Both the position numbers and the translations under genes were made by a program. Source: Heterocephalus glaber (lineage: Eukaryota; Chordata; Mammalia; Rodentia; Bathyergidae). From it: a DNA stretch of 64,000 nt. The notes beneath the pieces were generated by a model. The model was not told the origin of the DNA. It saw only the letters and a program-made list of their open reading frames with translations, and did not search any database. Shown here one piece after another: positions 55,869-64,000 of this stretch. The stretch is taken from assembly GCF_000247695.1 (NCBI RefSeq), contig NW_004624783.1:2523652-2587651 (forward strand), in the 5' to 3' direction. How positions within the stretch are numbered: the first letter of the stretch is position 1; each line of letters opens with the position of its first letter.

Positions 55869-56001
55869 ATGGTACATGCCTCCACAGTACTCAGGAGGTT
55901 GAGACAGGATCATGATGAGTTTGAGGCCTGCCTGAGCTACATAGTGAAACCTTCTCTGAAAAAAACAAACAAATAAAAACAACCCACCACCACCAACAAA
56001 A
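55869..56001 (+). mobile_element. Monomeric B1 SINE with 13-bp TSD
   Basis: The body GTTGGGTGTGATGGTACATG, CCTCCACAGTACTCAGGAGG, TTGAGACAGGATCATGATGA and GCCTGCCTGAGCTACATAGT, ending in an A/C-rich tail, is a 7SL-derived B1. AGCTTTTAATGTT (55856-55868) and AGTTTTTAATGTT (56002-56014) are the TSD with one change. Confidence 0.94.
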
Positions 56002-56014
56002 AGTTTTTAATGTT

Positions 56015-56390
56015 TTAACAAAAATTATGAAGCGTCATGAAACAACTGTGATTGTTAATTAAGACTGCTTTGCATGGTTTTAGATTGCATGTTGATTTTT
56101 ACATTTCCACAGTGCTATATAAAGGAAGTGCTGCTTTTAAGTTTTCTCAAAAAATAGGATGAGGAAAATAAAGTAAAATAAAATAAAATAAAGACAAAAG
56201 ATGAATAGCTGAGATGATATATTCTCAATTTGTACCATAGATGATTCCTAAAAACCAGTAGAAAAGTGATCAAAGAACATGAAAAGATAATTTACAGTAA
56301 AAGAAATACAGCAGTCATTAAACATTAGAAAACAAATTCTGGAATTCATTCATAAGAAAAATGCAACGCATACAATTACACCCACACAAG
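56015..56390. other. Anonymous intron sequence with (AAAAT)n
   Basis: A short AAAAT microsatellite lies at about 56172-56192. Nothing else is recognised. Confidence 0.55.
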
Positions 56391-56394
56391 TGGC

Positions 56395-56700
56395 CAATTC
56401 CAAAAGTTTGAAAACATACTCTGATGGCATAAATATAGGGAAAGAAGTATTCTCATATATTGTTGATAGAAGAAAAATAGTACAACCCTTTTGAAGGGCA
56501 AGTTAGTAGTACCACTCAAAATTACAAATGTATTTTCTTTTGACCCCAGAATACCACTTTCAGGAAATTCTTCTAATAACTATTATCTGAATATGGATGA
56601 GATGATCTATATACAGAGTAGAAAGATGATTTTAGCATCATTTTTATGGCACAAGACTGGGTGCAGATCAGTATGTATTTACTAAAATTTACAACAAAAC
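56395..56700 (+). mobile_element. Old L1M fragment near the ORF2 end
   Basis: ATATTGTTGATAGAAG, AGTACAACCCTTTTGAAGGG, CAAGTTAGTAGTACCACTCA, TTTTGACCCCAGAATACCAC and TTATGGCACAAGACTGGGTG follow the end of ORF2 in ancient L1M/HAL1-like elements. Confidence 0.75.
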
Positions 56701-56704
56701 CTCT

Positions 56705-57380
56705 GTATAAGAATTATATATCTTATCTTGTTTACTTTAGCATAAAGAAAACCAAGGAACATTTGCAAAAAAACAGTAAGCACCTGTAGGAGGCATGAAT
56801 AGGGCTGAAGACTGAAGGAGGAGTAGTGGAAATGAGACTTTCCAGTTACAACTTTTCATAATTATTTGATTGTTAACAACTGTCAATGTAGTAGCTACTC
56901 AGTTAAAATGAAATGAAATTAGAAAATTTAAAAATTACCTCATACATATCAAAGACTATAGTTCATAAACTGCTTTCTAATTAATTTAAAGTTTGATGTA
57001 TAATTCCTTACATTTAAGCTGCCTAACGTAAGTGTCATTTACTTAATAAATCAACATTTTGCAGAAAATATTCTATCACCATTTAAATATTGCATTAATC
57101 TCTGGTGTCTGACTGCGTGCATGTGGCAGAAGGGACAGGGAGTACAATAGTGGTGTATTTATAGAATTATCATAATGAAAAGAGTAACCTAAGAAAATCA
57201 AGAAAGAAAAAAGAAAATTAAAAGGCAAGAGAAACAATAATAAGGCTTCTTAATTGATATTTTCTATATGGAAAAAGAAGTAAAAGCTTGACCCAAATCA
57301 AAGACTCATGAATCTTTAAAGAAAAGGTGAGTGGAAGGAGGCAGAAAAAAAAAATGGAGAAATAAAAGCAGATAGTGAAC
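56705..57380. other. Anonymous intron sequence
   Basis: Nothing recognised. Confidence 0.5.
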
Positions 57381-57395
57381 CCTGGCCATAATTTT

Positions 57396-57488
57396 ATTTT
57401 ATTATTATTATTTTTTGTTACCAGGGATCGAACTTAGGACCTCGCACTTGCAAGGCAGGCGACGGCACCACTGAGCTAAATCCCCGGC
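57396..57488 (-). mobile_element. tRNA SINE with 15-bp TSD
   Basis: The plus strand shows a (TTA)n-rich tail, GTTACCAGGGATCGAACTTA, GGACCTCGCACTTGCAAGGC, AGGCGACGGCACCACTGAGC and TAAATCCCCGG. CCTGGCCATAATTTT flanks it at 57381-57395 and 57489-57503. Confidence 0.95.
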
Positions 57489-57504
57489 CCTGGCCATAAT
57501 TTTT

Positions 57505-58230
57505 AAATCTCCAAATCTTACATCCTACCATGCTGAACCCTTCTGATCTCATCTAGCCTCTCCAGAAATCCACCAACCAGGTGCACCCTGTTTCCCTTAG
57601 TCTGCCTCCAACAAAAAACTACTGTTACTAATTTGCTAATAAGTCAATCCATCAAAACCTTACTATTTTTTAATATTTTGAAAATCAATCATCAGAATAC
57701 TTATCTATTTTCTTCAAAGGGATTCAGAAAAAAAGTTTTCTGAGCAGAAGTCTTTCTTACATGTTAAAAATCTTTAGCATTTACTAGAATAAAATCTTTA
57801 CTAGTCAACCTGTTCCTAAATACAGTGACAGAAGTCTCTAAATCCATATTTTCCTTTTTTCTAGTTCTGTATTTGCCTTTAGTCTCTCTGAAATATGAAA
57901 GGGCTTCAAGCAGCAGTGGCAGTGGGGCCCCCATCACTTTCATCACTGAGTGCTTTCTTTCAAACACAAGTCATTTATTCCCTCAAGCATACACATCAGT
58001 CTCCAATGACACATCCAGGTTGATACTGTCATCTGTAACTTGAGGGGACCTATTCAACATATTTCCAAATCTGCTTTCAGAGCTGTGAGGGACCTCACTG
58101 TGCAGAAAGCATGACATATGTGGGTAAGAATGAAAGAAAAATGAGGGCTGTCTTAACACTCCTTTATTAGTAAAAAAAAAAAAAAAGTATAGCTGCTATT
58201 ACTAGAGCTGGGGCAGAGGAATGGTAGCAA
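57505..58230. other. Anonymous intron sequence
   Basis: A run of about 16 A lies near 58171-58186. Nothing else is recognised. Confidence 0.5.
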
Positions 58231-58234
58231 GGTG

Positions 58235-58385
58235 ATGTTGGTCAAAGGATACAACATTTCAGTTAGAAGGAATAAATCCAAGCGATTTACTGTACAATGT
58301 GGTGACTCTACTTAATGTTTTGTATACTTGAAAATTACCCAAAGTGTAGATTTTTAGTTTTCTCATAAAAAAATACATAAATAAC
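58235..58385 (+). mobile_element. Old L1M 3'UTR tail
   Basis: AAAGGATACAACATTTCAGT, ACTGTACAATGTGGTGACTC, TTTTGTATACTTGAAAATTA and AGTGTAGATTTTTAGTTTTC match the L1MA/L1MB 3'UTR end. Confidence 0.82.
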
Positions 58386-58389
58386 TATA

Positions 58390-60770
58390 CACACTGATTA
58401 GCTCTATTTAACCATTCCATATATGATAAATATATATAAAATGATTTGTTGAATGGCAGACAGGAGGGTAAAGAAGACAATCTTCAAAAAGCTCGATTTT
58501 TCCAACAAAGTGCCTAATTACCTTTATGGAAGGAAGAAAGAATTGAATTTTTGACAATAAAAAGATCTCATTAGGAAAGAAAATACTGCAAAGTTAATCT
58601 AGAATGCAGATGGAACTCTGTCAAAGAGGCATTATCTAATCTGGAGAAATGTTTTCACACTGGGGGATTTCCTACCTCTCTAAACCACAAGCAGGCAAAC
58701 ACAAAGTACAGGTACATCTGTGCATGTAGAAAAAGAGACATCTACACAATGTTGTATCTAGGGCATCTAATTACAGGATTCTGAAGAACATTAATCAAAT
58801 AAGTCTCTCTAAAACAGGATAAACTAAAAAGCAAATAATGAGAACATTCAACCAATTCTCAACACACTTGAATATTTAAAATATAGATCTTATTTTCTAA
58901 ATTCTAATATTGCTCTTTGTAACCATAGGTTTTCTTTTCAGATTATCAACTAGCAGCCCTCTAAAAGGATATACATATTGAATAACTAAACGTTTTAATT
59001 CACTCTTACTTGCAGCAAGTTATGTGTTCTTTGGAACACACAAATGAGCATGCACTACTGACATTTCAGCAAGTAGTTTAAGAATTTTTAGCTTGATATG
59101 ATTTCTATCCAGAGAAATTATAAATTAATTAAAATTTCACTCTACTTCCCAAGTCTTTTGCTTAAGCCAGCCACCTTATCACAAACTGCATTTTATCATA
59201 AAGCTTCATTTTTCCATTTTACCTAAGCCAAGAACTGTGGCCATTACCAGAGGGAAATATCCTTGAATATGCAGGGTCAATATAGCGTTGTAGACTTTGC
59301 AATGGGAGCAGTGACATTTATTCCTATGAATAAAGTAACTGCTCATAATAGAATTTTATGAGAATACAGTATATTCAGAATCTCTATTGCACTTGATTTG
59401 AATGAAAATAAAATTAACCTAGAACCCATAATAAAATCTATTCCCACATGTGATCCAGTAATTCACAAAGAGCTGACCAGTTAGCTATATTCAGGTATAT
59501 GAGGTCTTGAAATGACGTCCAAGTAAGGACATGCAAAGGGCCAGAAACTATTCAGTCTATAGAAAGAAGACACAGCAACAAAATGGGTCCTTTAAGAAAC
59601 GTTTCATATTCAATTGCTCTCAGATATGACATTTAAGGTACAGAGAAAAATGGAAGAAAAGAAGCCTTGGAGGAAATGATTTGAGATATAGTCAACTTAT
59701 ATTATGAGTCAAAAAAGATCGTTTAGAAATGATTTACAAGGGACTCATTCAGAAACAGCAGCAACAGGCATATTTAAGACCATAAATCAGTAGAACATGA
59801 AAACCGAAGAAAAATCCATAAAGGTTAATGCACTTTGGAGCACATTTGCCTCTTAATTCATGGGAGTGAGCCACTGGCACATCAGGCAGAGGTTCTCCCC
59901 CAATAGCCTGTAATTGTTCATGCTGAGTCTAACTACAATCCGTGTCTTTTGTATATAAAGATTTTCTGTGTAAAAGTGCAAAATAAGCTCATCATTGCAG
60001 AACCCAATCATGTCCTCAGCCCATACCCCTAGGAGACAATTTGCTGAACTAATGAAATAAAAAAGGGATTTGGGTGCTCTTATTTGTAATGAGTAAAATT
60101 CATGCCTAGAACTAGAGAAGAACAGAGGTAAAAACCATTAACTAAAGGGAGAAAAGAATATTATCTATAACATTTGGATTCTGTAGGCTCATAAACAAAT
60201 TTAACTTTTAAAAGTCTTGCGTGAGTATATTGCAAGTGATTTGTGACTACATTTAAGTGTTCCCTCCAGACTGAAAAGCACTTTAGGTAAAATGAAGTAA
60301 GGCTCTTTAAAATGACAGCTGTTAAACTTTTTTAAGCATATAATTTGGAAATTGAAGTGACTTAAACTCTACCCCTTAATATCAGGCAATCTTTTTTAAA
60401 ACTCCTCCAAAATGCATATAAATAAATAAATAAATAAAGGCTACCGATACAAAACTCAAAGGCAAAATAATAATCCTGCTTTTCCAACAGATTGGGGATC
60501 CTGTTTTTAGCCTTTCAATTTTACTTTACTTACAGTAAGGTAGTCTTTCTTTCATTTTTTTTTTCATGAAATACAAAGCTGTCAAAAATTCCCCAAGAAA
60601 AATTGCAAGTTATTACAAAATGTCTATCACATCACATGGAAACTTGTGTATAACCTATTAAATATGTTCTATTTGAGTTGCTCCAGATCAGTTTGGCCTT
60701 CAGATATTCTAATGCAAGACACAGGAATCTGACAAGTCTTTCACCTGTTGCTATGTGAGTGGGAACTGTG
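58390..60770. other. Anonymous intron sequence
   Basis: A short (AAAT)n run lies at 60419-60437. About 2.4 kb otherwise holds no recognised repeat or exon. Confidence 0.5.
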
Positions 60771-60774
60771 TTAA

Positions 60775-60925
60775 TAACTACTCAAAACTATGGAGCCCTT
60801 ACCACATTCTAATCAAGTAGTTTTATAAGGATTATTTCATGCAATTTTCAAAATCATTCTATGAGGACTGGGGTATTTATTACTACTTCTATTTTACAGA
60901 GGATGAAACTGAGAAACCGAAAAAA
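60775..60925 (+). mobile_element. MIR SINE
   Basis: GATTATTTCATGCAATTTTC, TTATTACTACTTCTATTTTA and CAGAGGATGAAACTGAGAAA follow the MIR core. Confidence 0.82.
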
Positions 60926-60929
60926 CAGC

Positions 60930-61140
60930 AGTAACATTAACAGCTAACAGCTTATATTGTCCTTTTTATATATCAGAACTGTTTCAGGTAAACATAACAC
61001 TTTGTTTCATATATTTCTTACAACACAATGAAGCAAAGCACTTTTATTACTGCCATTTGGAATAAGAAAGGAAGGCATAAGAAGGCCAAATTTGATCTTG
61101 GACAGTTTGGCTCCAGAGATCATGCTGGACTTAATCCGAC
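60930..61140 (+). mobile_element. MIR SINE
   Basis: ACAGCTAACAGCTTATATTG, ATATATTTCTTACAACACAA, TTATTACTGCCATTTGGAAT and TTGGCTCCAGAGATCATGCT follow MIR from its 5' region to its 3' end. It abuts the previous MIR head to tail. Confidence 0.75.
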
Positions 61141-61144
61141 TCTA

Positions 61145-61635
61145 TGTAACATACACTGCTAATATCACTGCCTCCATTCTTAGGGTTAGGACTTGATGTG
61201 GGCAGGTAATGTGGGAACAATCAACAGACATAGTATTTGCTGAAAACTCTACCATGTGAGTTGATGTAGTGGGACCTATATAAATGGAGAGGCCCATGAT
61301 TTTACAAAACACAAATATCTTAGTATTATAAAAGACTGAATTATTTTTCCTGAAATATAATAAACCTTACCTCTAAGATTGACTTTCTGGTTCTGATTTG
61401 CATTTTTAATCCCATGTTCAATACTTTTAACTGGAAGTCCTCCTGAAAATTCAAATTATACCCAGCAGAGAACACTTCACTGCAGTCCTCTCACTGTCAT
61501 TCCAGTCCTCTCTTCTGTATTCTCTATTTTTGAGTCATCATCATCTCAGATACCAAGGCTCAAGCTTAAAAATCATCTTTCATTTTTTCCTCAGTCTTAC
61601 TTCATGTTAGAAGCTTCCAGACTTAGAGTCATTCT
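61145..61635. other. Anonymous intron sequence
   Basis: The pyrimidine-rich part at about 61480-61620 may be a worn L2 segment. I cannot place it. Confidence 0.4.
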
Positions 61636-61639
61636 TTTT

Positions 61640-61770
61640 ACACAATCTCTTGACGTCATACATATACTCATTTGTTCATACCTTCATTAAAGGCAACATT
61701 TGTGAACTGTCTACCTTATGCTAGACACTATAAGTGCTAAAGCATCCACAGCGAATAAATCATACTCTTG
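61640..61770 (-). mobile_element. L2 3' end
   Basis: ATTTGTTCATACCTTCATTA, TTGTGAACTGTCTACCTTAT, GCTAGACACTATAAGTGC and CCACAGCGAATAAATCATAC follow the antisense L2 terminus. Confidence 0.72.
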
Positions 61771-61899
61771 AGGGCTGTTGTTCACATACCATATGATACC
61801 AATGATAACTCAACTAGCTCAATGGTGGAGCCCAGGGAGATATTCTTGTGCCTCCATCAACATTGTAATTCATGTTCACATTAAATGAGATGATGGAGA

Positions 61900-62270
61900 G
61901 GAATGGAGAGAACTTAATATAAGGCCATTTCTTTCCCAGCCCTCTGCAAAACAATCTCCTAACTATTCTTTCCATCTTGAATCTATCTCACAGACAATTA
62001 TCTTGTTAGTCTCACTAAAGCACAGAATATATAACTACTTGTACTTTTGTAAATGTACCCTACTCTCCTTTGTCTCTAAGCCTTTGCACGTGCTGGATCA
62101 TTTACCTAAAGCACTCTCCCTACCTCTGTTTCCTGATTGTCATGTGTCTGGTTGGGTGTTGCATTAGCTTGGATGTCTCTTTATCCAGGAGTCCTTGTCC
62201 TTTACGTGTGCTATGCTGCCACACTACCCTATGTCCACAGACTTCTCTGCTGAGGGGTCTGTGCCCTACT
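61900..62270 (+). mobile_element. L2 segment
   Basis: AATCTCCTAACTATTCTTTC, GTACCCTACTCTCCTTTGTC, TAAGCCTTTGCACGTGCTGG and CCTAAAGCACTCTCCCTACC follow the sense L2 3' region. Confidence 0.7.
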
Positions 62271-62284
62271 GTTTTTAATTTTTT

Positions 62285-62835
62285 TTTCAACCAACAGAGT
62301 GAAGAGACAACCTACAGTATGGGGGAAAAATTGCCAGCTTTACCTAATATCTAGAATAATATTTACAATATACATCTAATATCTACATATATAACTAATA
62401 TTTAGAATGTATAAAGAACTAAAAAACATTAGTCTCCTTCCCCCCCCAAAAAAGACCCAATCAAAATATGGGCAGGTGAAATGAATAGACACTTCTCAGA
62501 AGATGTACAAATGGCAAAAAAATACATGAAGAAATGTTCAACGTCAATCACTGGCCATCAGAGAAATGCAAATGAAAACAACACTGATATTACATCTTAC
62601 CCCAGAAAAAATTGTATGGCTATCAATTAAAAATCAAATAATAACAAATGTTGGTGAGACTGCAGGATAAAAAGGAACCTTTTTAATTGTTGATGGGAAT
62701 GCAAGCTAGTACAACCACTGTGAAAATCAGTATGGAGATTCCCCAAAAAACTGAAACTAGAAATTGCATTCTACCTAACGGTTTTAAAACTGCCTTCTGT
62801 GTACTCCATATATTAAAATATAAGTAAACAAAAAA
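62285..62835 (+). mobile_element. L1 ORF2 3' region, sense strand
   Basis: CAACCAACAGAGTGAAGAGA, ATGTATAAAGAACTAAAAAA, CACTTCTCAGAAGATGTACA, AATGGCAAAAAAATACATGA, CACTGGCCATCAGAGAAATG and AACCACTGTGAAAATCAGTA then TGGAGATTCCCC are the standard L1 ORF2 3' landmarks. Many stops make it non-functional. It lies opposite to the L1s at 1235 and 29312. Confidence 0.93.
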
Positions 62836-62850
62836 ACCCTGTCTTTTTTT

Positions 62851-62937
62851 TTTTTTTTTTTTGGTACCGGGGATCGAACTCAGGACCTTGCGCCTGCGAG
62901 GCAGGCAGCGGAACCACTGAGCTAAATCCCTGGCTCC
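62851..62937 (-). mobile_element. tRNA SINE next to L1
   Basis: The plus strand shows a T tail (62844-62861), GGTACCGGGGATCGAACTCA, GGACCTTGCGCCTGCGAGGC, AGGCAGCGGAACCACTGAGC and TAAATCCCTGGC. CCTGTCTTTTTT before and CTTGTCTTTTTT after are a likely TSD. Confidence 0.94.
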
Positions 62938-62944
62938 CTTGTCT

Positions 62945-64000
62945 TTTTTTCATGAGATCTATGCAGTGTATTTCGAATATACCTGAATTTTCTAAATTGT
63001 GGCATATCTCATATCAGCTAGATATATTCTAGCTGATATGGAAGTTTGAAAAATTATCATTTTCACTATAGTCTTCCTTCAAGAACCAATCTATACCTGA
63101 CTTACTTGTTCATGAAGTTTGGTCACAATCTCTTTAAACTGCTTTACTTCATTGCTTTATATATTTATTTGAACTACTTTAGTTCATAGTATTGCCATTT
63201 TTCTACCTATTTTTCTCTTTCATAATACATTTAAACTCCTTCATAATGATAGCTGTGCTTTGTACATCTTTGAATTTTACCTGAAGTATGTAATGATATA
63301 CCAACTACAGTGGATATAGTTAATAAATACTTTAATAAATAATACGAAAATATCATTATAATTCACTTAGACTTGTTGTTAAAGGCCAGTACTTTTTAAA
63401 GGGGTTATAATGCATGAATTATTTTAAAGCTATGTTTTTATGGAATGAATATGGTTGGCTGAACAAGATGATAAAACAATTGAAATGATAAAAGAAAAAA
63501 GGCTATAAAATTAGATGATGCATGCATTTGTTAATGTATCAAGATGAGGAATTTAAGACAAATTATTAGCAAGTTAAAATATAGATCTTCTCTGTCTTGT
63601 GAAATATAGTTATCCTGGTCTAAGTTGAACCTTACTCAGGCATCAATAACGAGAAAAAGATGAAGTATTTCATGTGTCAAAAATATGACTTGTGCACCTG
63701 TTGGGATAAAATTACAGTATATATTTGCTGGAAGAGACAGGTAAACTACTAATAGTTCTCTTCCTCCACTGTTTCTCAACAGGATGGGTTCCATTATGTT
63801 TAATAAATGAATGGTTTGGAAAACTCAGTTTGAATTATCTCTAATAAGCCTATTTGGCAGTTAATTTTGTTCCTGAACTTAGCTTATGATTACTTCTCAT
63901 CCTACTCTCATGTTTATCATCAATTGAATAATAGACAACCTGAACACAAAGCACTCTAAGGAAAAAGTACCTGTAAAAGTGTGAGTGATCCCTTAGTTGA
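62945..64000. other. Anonymous intron sequence to the right edge
   Basis: Except for the hairpin at 63010-63040 nothing is recognised. Confidence 0.5.
63010..63040. repeat. Perfect 13-bp inverted repeat with 5-nt loop
   Basis: CATATCAGCTAGA and TCTAGCTGATATG are exact reverse complements separated by TATAT. The stem is too short for a microRNA precursor and no transposon was recognised around it. Confidence 0.95.

Larger units (their letters stand above)
54328..64000 (-). other. EXOC4: EXOC4 intron 5' of the exon (partial)
   Basis: The sequence upstream of the acceptor, in transcription order, is at least 9.7 kb of intron and runs off the right edge of the window. No exon was recognised in it. 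Confidence 0.75.

Noticed and set aside
61797..61840. TAGCTCAATGGTGGAG as another tRNA SINE
   Set aside because: Only the box A-like piece matches. No box B, tail or TSD follows.
63010..63040. MicroRNA precursor
   Set aside because: The stem is only 13 bp with a 5-nt loop, far shorter than a pre-miRNA hairpin.

Overview
This window is mammalian nuclear DNA, almost certainly from a non-murid rodent. It is AT-rich, has no CpG island, and contains no bacterial-type gene, operon, tRNA or rRNA gene. The rodent assignment rests on its repeats: a B1 monomer, B1-ID dimers (B1-dID), ID-type tRNA-derived SINEs, rodent-type MaLR LTRs, and L1 copies alongside the old mammalian layer (MIR, L2, CR1/L3, hAT, Tigger). 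I cannot name the species from sequence alone. The most abundant young SINE (box A region GGATTTAGCTCAGTGG followed by TTCCGCCGCC) is not the squirrel or kangaroo-rat ID form that I know.

Only one real coding segment is visible: a 220-bp internal exon on the minus strand at 54108-54327. It encodes part of the exocyst subunit EXOC4 (Sec8), with a good acceptor and donor. The rest of the window is therefore intron: at least 54.1 kb of the intron 3' of the exon (positions 1-54107) and at least 9.7 kb of the intron 5' of it (54328-64000). Other ORFs in the window are chance ORFs or pieces of retrotransposons.

Layout by region. 1-3.7 kb: L1 and MaLR pieces. 3.7-26.5 kb: MIRs, MaLR LTRs, an old L1 tail, and a SINE inserted in a MER5A. 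27.0-28.6 kb: an L2 split by an ERVL-type LTR, then a CR1/L3 tail. 29.3-30.4 kb: a recent 5'-truncated L1 with a target-site duplication (TSD) and a duplicated 3'UTR. 31.0-32.5 kb: a cluster of four tRNA SINEs. 32.7-33.2 kb: a Tigger element inside a hAT element. 37.3-38.0 kb: a SINE inside a B1-dID inside a hAT element. 41.4-43.4 kb: an old L1 3'UTR carrying a small hAT MITE and a B1-dID. 44.2-44.6 kb: two SINEs with a 34-bp tail duplication between them. 48.9-53.7 kb: MLT1, MER5, MIR, L2 and SINE copies. 54.1-54.3 kb: the EXOC4 exon. 55.9-63 kb: B1, SINEs, old L1, MIR, L2 and a perfect short hairpin.

I see no undescribed multi-gene system here. The most useful observations are the exon, the lineage-marking SINE subfamily with many intact TSDs, and the nested insertions, which give a relative history of the locus. 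Repeat boundaries marked approximate come from reading by eye against remembered consensus features, not from a database search.
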